Below, one piece after another: positions 20,287-29,329 of a stretch of DNA of 64,000 bases. Where the stretch lies: positions 15,647,891 through 15,711,890 of the forward strand of contig OX336349.1 in NCBI GenBank assembly GCA_946902875.1, read 5' to 3'. Origin of the DNA: Nematopogon swammerdamellus (taxonomy: Eukaryota > Arthropoda > Insecta > Lepidoptera > Adelidae). Within the stretch, counting starts at the first letter, position 1, and every line of letters begins with the position of its first letter. The notes under the pieces were generated by a model. It was not told the origin of the DNA. It made no database searches and worked only from the letters and a program-made list of their open reading frames with translations. A program made the position numbers and the translations under genes.

Positions 20287-20850
20287 GTGCAACTCTAAGG
20301 GCCGGTATCTCAACTCCCACTTTGTGCTCGGAATAACGATAGGTGACAGAAATCGTAAGGGGAATCTGTCACATCACGATCCTTTCAACACTTAGGACCG
20401 GTATCTCAACTCCCACTTTGTGCTCGGAATAACGTTATGCGACAGAAATCGTAAGGGGAATGTGTCACATGACGATCCTTCCAACCCTAAGGCCGGTCTT
20501 TCAACTTGCCTTGAGTGGTATTTGAACTACCAGTTAGTATTTTATTTTTATTTTCCGGCCAGCCGCTGAGTCAGAGGGGCTAGAGCACATGCTCCGATCG
20601 GTCAATATCACCTACGAGAAGGTAGGTGACATACCGGAGACTTTTCTTTGGATAGCTGGCTACCATGGACTAGAGGAGAAAATGCTATGCGGCCATCATA
20701 CATTCAGTGTTAGAAGGAATGTTAAGTGACAGACACATTCCCCATACTATACCTGTCAAATGGCCTTATTCCTAGTACTAAGTGGGAGTTGAAACTTGAA
20801 ATACAGGCCCTAAGTGGAAGGTGAAATAGCAACCCTAAGATGAGACGCTC
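20287..20850. mobile_element. MITE-like element with TTAGGGCC-type ends and tandem terminal units
   Basis: The left end carries two tandem units of about 108 bp (20297 and 20396), each GGCCGGTATCTCAACTCCCA, CTTTGTGCTCGGAATAACG, CGACAGAAATCGTAAGGGGA. The right end is inverted: TAGTACTAAGTGGGAGTTGA and ACAGGCCCTAAG, then a second, degenerate GGAAGGTGAAATAGCAACCC. The GACAGACACATTCCCC motif near 20735 pairs with the left units. There is no coding capacity. A reversed S3 SINE fragment sits in the middle (20545-20640). Confidence 0.65.
20545..20640 (-). repeat. S3 SINE 3' fragment
   Basis: Reverse of the S3 3' end: TTTTATTTTCCGGCCAGCCG, GAGTCAGAGGGGCTAGAGCA, CATGCTC, AATATCACCTACGAGAAGGT, AGGTG. 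Compare 43500-43585 (GTATGGCACCTACCTTCTTG, GAGCATGTGCTTTGGCCCCT). Confidence 0.65.
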
Positions 20851-21080
20851 AACTATTATGGTATGTTCGTTTAGACTTTTATTTACACATTATCGTAATG
20901 TTTTCGGTTACGCGGTTACGTGAGATGCAAAGGCGGACTTATCCATTACATAAATTTCTTCCAGTGAACCTTTGGCTGATTGAGATTCAATTTGTTTAGT
21001 GGAATGTAAGTAGGTTGTAGCATAATAGTTATCGTAATGTTTTCGGTTGCGCGGTATATTACTCAAAACGACTTATTTTC

Positions 21081-21117
21081 GTCGACGTTTCGTCCCTCGC
21101 TCTGGGGACATCGTCAG
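21081..21117 (-). ncRNA. Hammerhead-ribozyme-like core, intact consensus
   Basis: On the minus strand this reads CTGACGA (fits CTGANGA), T, then the stem GTCCC...GGGAC around CAGAGCGA, then GAAAC and GTC followed by GACG. That is the conserved core order of a hammerhead with stem II and a minimal ACGU stem III, ending at the expected cleavage triplet GUC. Stem I looks weak (about 3 bp), as for Penelope-associated hammerheads that act as dimers. Activity is untested; the call is by pattern. Confidence 0.55.
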
Positions 21118-21174
21118 AACTCGGGGCGTATCGTGTGTCCACCACGTCGTCGTCGCAGTTCCGCGAGTCCTGAC

Positions 21175-21209
21175 CTGACGATGTCCCCAGAGCGAGGGAC
21201 GAAAAGTTG
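21175..21209 (+). ncRNA. Hammerhead-like core, mutated partner copy
   Basis: CTGACGA, the GTCCC...GGGAC stem with the same CAGAGCGA loop, then GAAAAGTTG where the intact copy has GAAACGTCG. The cleavage triplet and stem III are changed, so this arm is predicted to be inactive while keeping stem II. Confidence 0.5.
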
Positions 21210-21279
21210 ACGAATGTAAGTCGCTTTGAGTAGATAATATACCGCGTAACCGAAAACATTACGAAAACTATTATGCTGC

Positions 21280-21435
21280 AACCTACTTACAAATTGAATC
21301 TCAAACAGCCAATGGTTGACTGGAAGAAATTTCTGTAATGGCTAAGTCCACCTTTGCACGTCATGTAATGTTCTATGCTAAATACTGTTAAATATTTCTT
21401 GGAGCAATAAAGTCCTTTCTATTCTATGATCCCTA
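21280..21435 (+). mobile_element. LINE 3' UTR and tail
   Basis: 'GGTTGACTGGAAGAAATTTC', 'GGCTAAGTCCACCTTTGCAC', AGCAATAAAGTCCTTTC and a TATTCTATG end match, on the plus strand, the 3' UTR at 48612-48845 (minus). It includes the AATAAA signal at 21406-21411. It overlaps the right arm of the palindrome. Confidence 0.6.
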
Positions 21436-21756
21436 ACAATACTAAAGGGAATCAATACAGACCAACCAATGAGTATGAGTGATTTGATTACATCCGCTCG
21501 ATCGATCATCATTCATCATCATCAACCTTATTAGTTTATTCATTGAGTTTATTTGACAGAATAGCAACAACATGGCAACAACAGACAAATGGGAACGCGG
21601 AACTGGCGCCCCCGCGGCGCGCGGAAGCGTGGCGAACTAACCACGTCGGTCATACCAATAAGCACTATTGTGTTAGAAGTTAGAACACCTCCGCGACTCA
21701 GTCAGTCTGTGAGCTGAGATCGCGCAGGGTTGACACTTTCAATTCCTTCAATTTCT

Positions 21757-21862
<106 letters not shown>

Positions 21863-22174
21863 TGGAAGGGGGGAGGGATAGAGTGAGAGAGCGGCGAGGG
21901 GTGGAACCTAGGTTGTTGGTTCAAGTAAACAAAATTGAGTCCCATCCCATCGCATCCATAATGAAAATCATACCAACCATCCCGCGAAAATTAAAAGCCG
22001 TAGTGAAAATACGAGTAGCTTGTAGGTACGTATTTGCGCCTTACAGACAGACAGAGAGACATTTCATCTTATCATGGTTGTTGGCGCGAGGCTCCTTAGT
22101 CCTTACATGCTCTGATAAATGAAATAATTCTTCTTGTGCGTTTTGCCTCAGATTGTTACCAGAAGAATGGCGGA

Positions 22175-22310
22175 ATGTTGATGGGCTGTCTAGCCTATTA
22201 ATACGACGTTTGATGAACCCCAGAGTAAAGGATTCGGGAAACACGCTCGCCGGTAGGCAGTGCCACACTCTAGCAGCGGTGCGGCAAATGAACTTCGCAT
22301 GTTGAGAAGG
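22175..22310 (-). mobile_element. CR1/Jockey-like LINE C-terminal fragment
   Basis: Minus-strand reading gives a peptide with FICRTAARVWHCLPASVFP, TLGFIKRRIN and LDSPS, the same as the C-terminus at 46864-47390. Only about 45 codons survive, followed by GC-rich non-homologous DNA (22310-22450). Confidence 0.75.
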
Positions 22311-22662
22311 AATGAAATCATTCGACAGCCCTGCGCGACGGTGACCAGCGGTCGGCGCGCGGCGGAGGCTGGGGCGCGGGGCGGCGGCGCACGGTAGATC
22401 CGTAAATGTAACAAACCGGGGAATCTCGGAAAACCCGCCTCCGAACCTGATTCGTCGCATCCGTACACAATAATCCGGTAAGAAAAAAGTTTGGATAAAA
22501 AACACTTCAACTATAAGTATAAAACGTACATGAACTTATTTATGTATGTATGTACTGAATGCATTTATTTATGTGTTAGATAGATAGATAGTAAAATACT
22601 TTATTGCTCCAAAATCATTTTACATGAACAAGCACAATATAAGATTAACATACCGTGTTACC
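22311..22662. other. GC-rich stretch and LINE tail remnant
   Basis: 22340-22400 is GC-rich (GCGGCGGCGCACGG-like). 22577-22640 has (GATA)n then AAAATACTTTATTGCTCC, which is a reversed LINE 3' end. No gene was seen. Confidence 0.4.
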
Positions 22663-22811
22663 TACCGTCCCCGGCTAGGTGGACAGATGACCTAAAAAAG
22701 GTAGCCGGGAGTGGATGGATGAGAAGAGCGGAAGACCGCGTGTGGTGGCGTGCCTTGGGAGAGGCCTATGTCCAGCAGTGGACCGATACAGGCTGATGAT
22801 GATGATGATGA
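22663..22811 (+). mobile_element. RTE-type LINE 3' end with GATGAT tail
   Basis: On the plus strand the frame from about 22680 encodes WTDDLKKVAGSGWMRRAE, then DRVWWRALGEAYVQQWTDTG and a stop that opens into (TGATGA)n. This C-terminus and tail are those of RTE-clade LINEs in Lepidoptera. It is truncated to the last 45 or so codons and abuts the next SINE directly. Confidence 0.85.
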
Positions 22812-23137
22812 TACCGTGTTGGGTCGGTACTTTAAAAGAATAGCCCCACTGCATCTCTCCCCGTGTATGTTGTAAAAGGCGACTAAGGGATATGACTCCC
22901 TTCTTATATTACTAGGTGGTAGGGTGGTGCGGTGGTACCGGGTTGGTACCACCGCACTGAATGAAAGGTCGGTCGAAACGGCTTTGCAAATAGTTTGTGT
23001 TTTCCGTCCAGTTCAGTGTAGCCGGCACGACCGAAGGGAAGCACTGACGTAGCACCAAGTTCATCCGGTGTTATGGGCTGACATCACGGATGTTGTAGGT
23101 GATGTAGCCAAACGTATCAGTTTCCATAAAAAAAAAA
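22812..23137 (+). repeat. S1b SINE, complete
   Basis: Head TACCGTGTTGGGTCGGTACT, AATAGCCCCACTGCATCTCT, TAAAAGGCGACTAAGG, joined at 'TTCTTATATTACTAGGTGG' to the S1 body, ending TTTCCAT and A10. A small GGTGCGGTGGTACCGG insertion or rearrangement lies near 22926-22945. Confidence 0.88.
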
Positions 23138-23898
23138 TTTTTAAAAAACATTTGTGTGTGCAATAAATTATATTTTATTTGATATTCATATTTTTTTTTA
23201 TTTCTGCTGTCTTGTTTTTGGAAATAAAAATGGCAATAGCTAATTTTTTTTTTTTTAACGGCAGCCTGTACTTGTGAGCAAATAGAGTGAGTGCATCTTC
23301 TGTACCTATATTATAGTATGCAGAGATGGAAGTACACATACACGTGACAGTTCAGCTTGAGAGTGTGCTGGGCTTGCCGCGCCGCCGCTTCCAGCAAACA
23401 GATCGCGCGGACCAAGCGGACGCACATGCGGAAGTGAGGAAATCCCCCACCACTCCGCCGCACGCGCTTGTCATATTCATAGACATATCCAAAGGACTGC
23501 GCGCATACGTCTAATAGCCCAGTGGATCTTTCATTAATTCATTGAGCATCTAGGTTTTGAGCTTTCATTAATTCATAATAATATTTTCTTTTTCTCGTTC
23601 GCTAGTATATTCTAGTTTTTTTGCAGCCTAGATACAAATATCGCCAACATTTTGAAACAAAAATCTTCCTCTAATATTCTTCCGTTGAGAAGGTGTACTT
23701 TAAAAACAGATTTTTAAAAAATCCACTGAAAGTTTCTGTAAGATCTCTGTAAATCTAATTCATATAAGGATACACTAGCGAATGAGAAAATAAAAACTTT
23801 ATTATGAATTAATGCAAGCTTGACCAATTTTTAAGCTTCAACCGCCCCGGGCTATAACATTCGCATTGACTTGAAAGCTACTCAAAACAAGACAATAC
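23138..23898. other. No gene recognised
   Basis: Mostly AT-rich. A GC-richer patch at 23326-23520 holds a 62-codon frame without recognisable features. Confidence 0.4.
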
Positions 23899-24215
23899 CG
23901 TGTGTCCGATACTTAAAAACAATAGCCCAACTGCATCTCTCCCCGTACATGCCGTTAAAGATGACTAAGGGGGTAAGGACGAGATGTCGAGCTAAAGGGC
24001 GACAGGATAGCCACCTCTCACCTTGGAACATTCCTTACACGGAGTCATGCAGCAGGCGGGTCTTCGTGCTTGATCTAGTCCGAATACTTTCCGAAAAGTG
24101 ATGGTCGGTATTGTGCTGTAATTTACCAGAATCTTTGTGGCACAACACCGATCATTCTGCCTACCCCGATTGTTTGGATGCAGCGTGTGCTGCACGTATG
24201 GATGTATGTACAATA
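23899..24215 (+). repeat. S2 SINE, near complete
   Basis: Head GTGTCCGATACTTAAAAACA, AATAGCCCAACTGCATCTCT, GACTAAGGG, then the S2 body: AAAGGGCGACAGGATAGCC, CCTCTCACCTTGG, ATGCAGCAGGCGGGTCTTCG, TGTGCTGTAATTTACCAGAA, CACAACACCGATCATTCTGC. It ends ATGGATGTATGTA. It shares only the head with S1b. Confidence 0.8.
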
Positions 24216-24267
24216 CAACAGGCGTACAAGGGAAACGTGTGACTTACTACGAAGTCAGACATTTTTT

Positions 24268-24385
24268 GCGACACTGGCAGATACGGAAGCGGTAAGCTCT
24301 GGAACGCTCGCCCTGCCCATATTTTTCCCCAAGTACAATCTCCCCCACATACGACCGAATTTCCATAGACATCGTGAGACACCTT
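24268..24385 (+). mobile_element. CR1/Jockey-like LINE 3' end fragment
   Basis: 'CTCTGGAACGCTCGCCCTGC', CCATATTTTTCCCCAAGTAC, CGACCGAATTTCCATAGACA and TGAGACACCTTATG match the C-terminal and stop region of the element at 61400-62185, with internal deletions. Confidence 0.7.
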
Positions 24386-24387
24386 AT

Positions 24388-24700
24388 GAAAAACCGGCCA
24401 AGTGCGAGTCGGACTCGCGCACCTAGGTTTCCGCACCACAAAAAAACTTTGAAAAAAAAACACGTTTCTTGTATGGGGACCCCCCTTAATTTTTGACCTT
24501 TTCTATATTTAATTATTTGTTGTTATATCCACCATAATAGCACATATTCTGTGAAAATGTCAACCGGCTAAACCGATTACGGTTCCAAAGATACTATACA
24601 CCAGTAGGAAGGACAGACGGACGGACGGACAGACAGACAGGCAGACAGACGTCGTAGGCTTAGTAATAGGCTTCCGTACGGGATGCGGAAACCTAAATAA
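24388..24700 (+). repeat. M1-family element (variant)
   Basis: AAAAACCGGCCAAGTGCGAG, TCGGACTCGCGCACCTAGG, TTTCCGCACCACAAAAAAAC, TTCTTGTATGGGGACC, TTCTGTGAAAATGTCAACCG, (GACA)n, GTCGTAGGCTTAGTAATAGG, ACGGGATGCGGAAACCTAAA. It has the 'TTTCCGCACCACAAAAA' interior also seen at 49161. Confidence 0.75.
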
Positions 24701-24902
24701 AAAACCGCCTTAAAAAAAGTATGAAATAAAAAAAATCGAACCCTAGAGTGGAAGGCGGTGCTAAAGAAGGCTACACAAATCACAAAGGATATCATCCACT
24801 CATGTTTTCTTTCATGCATCATTTTTGCTTGCTTTAGCACCGCCTTCAACTCTAGGGTTCGATTCTTTTTTATTTCATACATTTTTGAAGGTGGTTTTTA
24901 TA
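24698..24902. mobile_element. Fold-back MITE, GAAGGCGGT family
   Basis: Nearly perfect inverted halves: AAAAACCGCCTT, AAAAGTATGAAATAAAAAA, TCGAACCCTAGAGT, GAAGGCGGTGCTAAAG on the left. The right half is CTTTAGCACCGCCTTC, ACTCTAGGGTTCGA, TTTTTTATTTCATAC, AAGGTGGTTTTT. The loop (about 24772-24824) is unique. A second member is at 25931-26131. Confidence 0.85.
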
Positions 24903-24949
24903 TATATTTTTTAAATAGTTTTTTATTTAACAGTTTTTTAGTAATTTTT

Positions 24950-25880
24950 TGCTATTAATGTACTTGGCGGAATCGTTGGACCTTCGGCCTCGCGATTCCG
25001 CCTCCCTTTCCAATCCGATCTTGACCAAATTGAAATGGGACCACACGGGAAACACCAGCTTTCAAATAAAAAAAAGAATCATCAAAATCGGTTCACCCAG
25101 TCACAGCATATATATTAGCCATATATATGCTGTGACCCAGTCGAAAGTTCTGAGGTGACAAACATAAAAAAAATATATTCGAATTGAGAACCTCCTCCTT
25201 TTTTTAAGTCGATTAAAAAGATGCCAGACTTCTATAGAAGATACGAATGAATTCACAGTCACAGGTGCCTCTATAATACGTGTAGGTACTCGTAAGTACA
25301 CCTTGCACAACTCTCCGCCCCGCCGCGCTGCCGCGGCGACGACGGCGAGACGGACAACAGTCGTTTATTGTTAAGTTCTATTGTTAACTTAATCGATGGC
25401 ACTATTAGCACTAAGAGTAGGAATGGCCCAGACGCGTACCTATCACTTCCAGTCACGCTGACGCATCGATTGCTATCGATTTTGGTCACGATTGCAATGC
25501 ACCGCACACCAGTCATGTTTTTTACCGATTTCAAAAAAGGAGGTTATCAATTCGACCCGTATGTAGTTTAATATCGTTGGAATTGCACAATATTCGTATA
25601 TGCTAGTCAATGCCAAATTTCGTAAGTGTATGTATGTTCGTATGTATGTTTGTATGTATATTTGTATGTATGTTTGTCCACGAATTTCTCGGAAAACTAG
25701 AAATCAACTTGCCATAATTCTTATTAATCAATTCTTTTTATTGGATTATTATCTTCCAACTTAGGTAATAGCGCACGTTTCATCAAAATCGGTTCAGTAA
25801 TTTTCAAGATATTAATGGACTGTTAAGTGTGTACCAATCACTGGAAAAACACGTCAGAACTTGTGTGAAATAACTAAAAA
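24950..25880 (+). repeat. Dispersed repeat pieces (CGGTTCACCCAGTC / GGAGGTT family)
   Basis: Segments such as AAATTGAAATGGGACCACAC, 'ATCAAAATCGGTTCACCCAG', GAATTGAGAACCTCCTCC (25168-25198), TTTCAAAAAAGGAGGTTATC (25530-25550), CGAATTTCTCGGAAAACTAG and TCATCAAAATCGGTTCAGTA form two related non-coding repeat pieces. A short microsatellite-like TATGT/TTTG stretch lies at 25622-25675. Confidence 0.5.
25095..25142. mobile_element. 32-bp palindromic micro-insertion with 8-bp TSD
   Basis: The 32-bp near-perfect palindrome (25103-25134, ACAGCATATATAT...ATATATGCTGTG) sits between exact 8-bp repeats ACCCAGTC (25095-25102 and 25135-25142) inside a known-looking repeat motif (GGTTCACCCAGTCGAAAG). Removing the palindrome plus one repeat restores that motif. 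Confidence 0.75.
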
Positions 25881-25930
25881 GAGTGAAATAAAATACTGTT
25901 TTAGAAAACATTGAACCGATTTCCAAAACA

Positions 25931-26131
25931 TAACTAGAACTTTATAAAAGTGTTAAATAATATTTTGATTAATATTCGGACCCTTGAGTTGAAGGCGGTT
26001 CAAATCAAAAGCACACCTGAAAATTGATAGATCTTAGAAAATGTATTGACCCCTTTTGTGCTTTTGTACCGCCTTCAACTCAAGGGTTCGAATATTAAAC
26101 CAAATATTATTTAACACTTTTAAGTTCTAGT
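25931..26131. mobile_element. Fold-back MITE, GAAGGCGGT family (second copy)
   Basis: Outer arms AACTAGAACTT...AAAAGTGTTAAATAATATTT and the reversed AAATATTATTTAACACTTTT, AAGTTCTAGTT. Inner arms AATATTCGGACCCTTGAGTT, GAAGGCGGT against ACCGCCTTCAACTCAAGGGT, TCGAATATT. It shares the CCCT-GAGTTGAAGGCGGT core with 24698-24902. Confidence 0.85.
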
Positions 26132-26514
26132 TGTTTTTAAGATTATTACCTATTACTGAGCTTACGTTGTCTGTTCGTCCGTCTGTCCTACCTTTTAAAG
26201 TGTTATCAGGCCTCATGCACTCTATGTACTTGCGCGCGCTAACTACCTACCGCCCGACGGCGGCGGTCTATTTCAATGGAAATTAGTCAGCCGCGCGAAG
26301 TATACATAGACGCTCGCCCACGCAACTGCGCGCAGCTGCAAAGCAATAACCACTTTACACTCGATCGTTAAGGTACATTTTCGCACGCAGCGATTGGTGA
26401 CGTGAACCAGTAGGCTATTAAAGCCCGAAGGTAGGAACATTTTCTATGGAGTGATTTATCTGTTACGAAGTAACTATTAAGTAATCTGTGCCGCTTACTA
26501 CAATGCAGTACGTC
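26132..26514. other. M1-like tract and GC-rich stretch, no gene
   Basis: An ACTGAGCTTACGTTGTCTGT, CCGTCTGTCC fragment (26154-26188) resembles M1. 26225-26345 is GC/CpG-rich without a credible frame. Confidence 0.4.
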
Positions 26515-26680
26515 ATTCAGCGTGCGTATTCGTCCACAGCTGAACATAAGCCTATCCAATTTTCTTCCAGTCCTCCCGGCCTTCAGCTGTACGGAACCAC
26601 TGCCGCCAACGTACTTGATGTCGTCGTCCCACCTGGCGAGTGGTCGATCGAGGAAACCTATCACTAGCGCAAAATACACG
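26515..26680 (-). mobile_element. RTE-type LINE 3' end
   Basis: On the minus strand: 'RPLARWDDDIKYVGGSGSVQ', LKAGRTGRK and CGRIRT, equivalent to the plus-strand copy at 52535-52785. The CACAGCTGAACATAAGCC motif marks the coding end. It is broken and short. Confidence 0.7.
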
Positions 26681-27074
26681 TACCCTACTTCTGCTTAATC
26701 TGATTTGGATTGTTCCGGTATGATGATCTAATTAATGACATGTCCGACGTATACATCTAGTTTCAGCGGCGACTCCTGGTCCTGAATATTGGGTTGGCTC
26801 TGGCTAAGGATTTTTTTTTTCATAATTTCATAACTTAGGTGCCTACGCGTTAATTTATTTCTACCACAATGAGTTCAAAAACTGAAAGACGATTACGATA
26901 TAGATAGTTTATAATATTTAGTTTAAATGATTTATTTTGCTCTCTTACGATTTATTTGTCTGTAGATAGGTACCTACTGGTTGTGTCAAAGCTGTCGAGT
27001 TGCAGCCGACAACAGCGACGTATCCTCTGGCACGACGACGACGAGACAGGCATACAAGCTTGAATTGTTACATT
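26681..27074. other. No gene recognised; possible 3' flank of the 27075 ORF
   Basis: AT-rich, with CGACGACGACGAGACAGG at 27032-27050. It would be the 3' flank of the minus-strand ORF that follows. Nothing else was recognised. Confidence 0.4.
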
Positions 27075-27260
27075 TTATTTGTACATGAAGTCCACTCTTC
27101 GTTCCACAGACAAGAAATTTTCGATGACTCGATCGTGAAAATCTTCTTTCTTCCTCAATTTTGTTAGCAACTCCTTTTCCACAGATATGTAAGAGTGCCA
27201 AATTACTGAGTCTCTCTTGTCCTTGAGTGCTCCGTAGATAGCTCGGTAGGAGTTTGCCAT
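27075..27260 (-). CDS. Small unidentified ORF, 61 codons
   Basis: Candidate small host gene. The ATG at 27260-27258 has A at -3 and G at +4, a good context for eukaryotic initiation; an in-frame TTG lies upstream but no ATG. The 61-residue product starts MANSYRAIYGALKDKRD. It is rich in charged residues (KELLTKLRKKEDF, SVERRVDFMYK), has balanced composition unlike the translated repeats around it, and looks alpha-helical. AATAAA overlaps the stop codon (TACAAATAAAATG). Upstream on the same strand (27261-27960) is a CpG-rich block that could be a promoter. I do not recognise the protein. It could be a complete micro-ORF, one exon of a larger gene, or chance; no splice sites or repeats flank it clearly. 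Confidence 0.4.
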   Translation of the reverse strand: MANSYRAIYGALKDKRDSVIWHSYISVEKELLTKLRKKEDFHDRVIENFLSVERRVDFMYK

Positions 27261-28091
27261 TATAATTACCAATAAATCACTTTAAATTTAACAACACTGC
27301 ACAGGATTCACCCATACAAAGTCCATACGTACATAACGGAATAATATGCAGCTATCAACTCGCGAGCCAATGCGCACACACACGCGCACACAACACACCT
27401 AGCCTAGCTCGCTAGTCGCATCGCATCGCACGTCGCACAGCACAAGAATACTCGTCGTGTGGACGCAGCGCGCACACACCCGCACACGCAACACACACAC
27501 CTAGCTCGCTCGCTAGCTCGCCCTACTCGCTACCGCGTCACTAAATGCACTCCCCGCTGCGCCAACTCGAAAGTCTGATCAGCGGGTCCGCGCGGGACGG
27601 GGGGGACATCGGTCGCTTCCGCCTTGTATGGAATACGATGGCGCTTCAAAATGTAGCCAACCGGCCAATGAATGCCTTGATGTGTCGTCATTCGTCGTCG
27701 CCCGCGTTTGACGCGCGCGAAATTTCAAATTATGTAACGGGTACGGGATTGACGTTTTATCTTATTAATCGTGGATTATATTTATATGACATAAATAATA
27801 TAACTCCGAAATTTTTTCACATTTATTTTAGCCTGATACTTCTGTATTAATGGTGTCATTCATTTTATTTGGTTTGGCGGCGCCAACCTCGCCAACTGAG
27901 AGGAGTCGCCGCTGTCTAGTTTGCGTGACGGACCAAAAAGGGGGTTAACCTTACCAGCATCAATTATAATTTTCGCTTAAAGACACAGGGGTTATAATAT
28001 CAATGTATATTTTATTTATTACTTTTTATGAGATTGTGGCACTTTAGGATTTTTAATCTTTTACCTACAGTGTGGGGGTACCGGTACCGCA
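27261..28091. promoter_or_regulatory. CpG-rich block, possible promoter region
   Basis: 27355-27560 has CA/CG-rich runs (CACACACGCGCACACAACAC, CGCATCGCATCGCACGTCGC), and 27570-27730 stays GC-rich. In this AT-rich window that is unusual, and it lies directly upstream of the minus-strand ORF at 27075-27260. A plus-strand frame (27545-27850, 101 codons) crosses part of the block but shows no domain. Promoter function is inference from composition and position only. Confidence 0.3.
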
Positions 28092-28415
28092 GGTACCGTG
28101 TGGGGTCAGTACTTTAAAAGAATAGCCCCACTGCATATCTCCCCGTGTATGTCGTAAAAGGCGACTAAGGGATATGACTCCCTTCTTATATTACTAGGTG
28201 GTAGGGTTTAACCCGCCCGGGTTGATACCACCGCACTGAATGAAAGGTCGGTCGAAACCGTTATGTAAATAGTTTGTGTTTTCCGTCCAGTTCAGTGTAG
28301 CCGGCACGGCCGAAGGGAAGCACTGACGTGGCACCAAGTTCACCCGATGTTATGGGCTGACATCACGGATGTTGTAGGTGATGTAGCCAACAGTGTCAGT
28401 TTCCATAAAAAAAAA
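28092..28415 (+). repeat. S1b SINE, complete
   Basis: GGTACCGTGTGGGGTCAGTA, CCCCACTGCATATCTCCCCG, AAAAGGCGACTAAGGG, then the S1 body and A9. It is very similar to 22812-23137 and to the reverse of 57087-57410, suggesting S1b was active relatively recently. Confidence 0.9.
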
Positions 28416-28444
28416 CCTAGCTGCGCGCACAACTCCACTGGCGT

Positions 28445-28755
28445 TAATATCGTGATGTCGGACGTCCTATGTCCACCTCCGCACGCGCACAATGGGTAGG
28501 GATTGCAATTGAATCCTACACGTTGGACTTCTACGGATGCGTTCCAATCGATTCTGCAGATTTTTCCTCCGCAGAATTGGTAAACTATGGAACGCTCTCC
28601 CTGTTCACATATTTCCTCCCAAGTACGGTCTCGGGTCTTTTAAGAGTGACCTGCAACCACCGCATGCGACCGAAAGTCCATGGACATCGTTAGACACCTT
28701 GTCACCTTAGAATGACTCGGCGCCACATGACGCGCTTTCTATTAAAGCAAAAAAT
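28445..28755 (+). mobile_element. CR1/Jockey-like LINE 3' end
   Basis: Aligns with 61860-62165: CCACCTCCGCACGCGCACAA, TGGGTAGGGATTGCA, CTACACGTTGGACTTCTACG, TTCCTCCGCAGAATTGGTAA, CTATGGAACGCTCTCCCTGT, ACATCGTTAGACACCTTGTC, ACTCGGCGCCACATGACGCG. It has substitutions and small indels (broken frame) and an A-rich end. Confidence 0.75.
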
Positions 28756-29329
28756 ACGAGTATGTTCGATTTTATTAATAAAAACCAAGTATAAATCGAT
28801 TGAGCTGAAATACCCTGGTAGGGCATTTTTCTTGCACTGTCGACGTCGGCAGCAAAGGTCCTGCTAGCAACTATATATTCATTAATTTATCGGCAATATT
28901 AAAAAGTGCACCCTTTTCAACTCTGACCCTCCGAAGGTCTTCCTTCCTCTGTCTCCTTTGTGTCCGAATCGCGCGTGAAAGTGTATTCGACACACCTACA
29001 CACCTTCTCGTATCGACACAGTACACCTCCGCCTCGCGAGACCAGCGAGATGCAAATGGAACGCAGCCTTACGCCAGTACACCCGTGATAGTCGCTCCGC
29101 GCGCACGCTCGCGCGCACAGGCCTGGACTCCATCGCGGCTGCAATTAAAAATAAAAAAGTTATTCGCGCCAAAATTTGACATTGACGTTTGGCTCAGTGA
29201 CCGAGATGTGCAATCGGTGGGGTTTTTAATCGTTAGTTTTTTTACGCAAACGGCCGTTCAGTAAGCGTAAATATTTGACGTTTAATGACTCAATCGCGAT
29301 CTTGACGCATGGAGTAAAAATAATCTTGT
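28756..29329. other. No gene recognised
   Basis: A 75-codon minus frame (28917-29144) covers GC-richer DNA without recognisable features. The sequence near 29150-29330 is free of recognised repeats and may be 5' flank of a host transcript. Confidence 0.35.

Larger units (their letters stand above)
20921..21366. repeat. 446-bp imperfect palindrome
   Basis: The left arm (about 20921-21117) and right arm (about 21175-21366) are reverse complements with small indels. Reading outward to inward, the shared blocks are GCAAAGGCGGACTTA, AAATTTCTTCCAGT, GAGATTCAATTTGT, AAGTAGGTTG, GCATAATAGTT, GTAATGTTTTCGGTTGCGCG, CGACTTA and CGTCCCTCGCTCTGGGGACA. The outer part of each arm is LINE 3' UTR. The inner part of each carries a hammerhead-like core. 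The roughly 57-bp centre is unique. Confidence 0.88.

Noticed and set aside
27545..27850. 101-codon plus ORF in the CpG-rich block
   Set aside because: No recognisable motif; an open frame of this length is expected by chance in GC-rich DNA with few stop codons.
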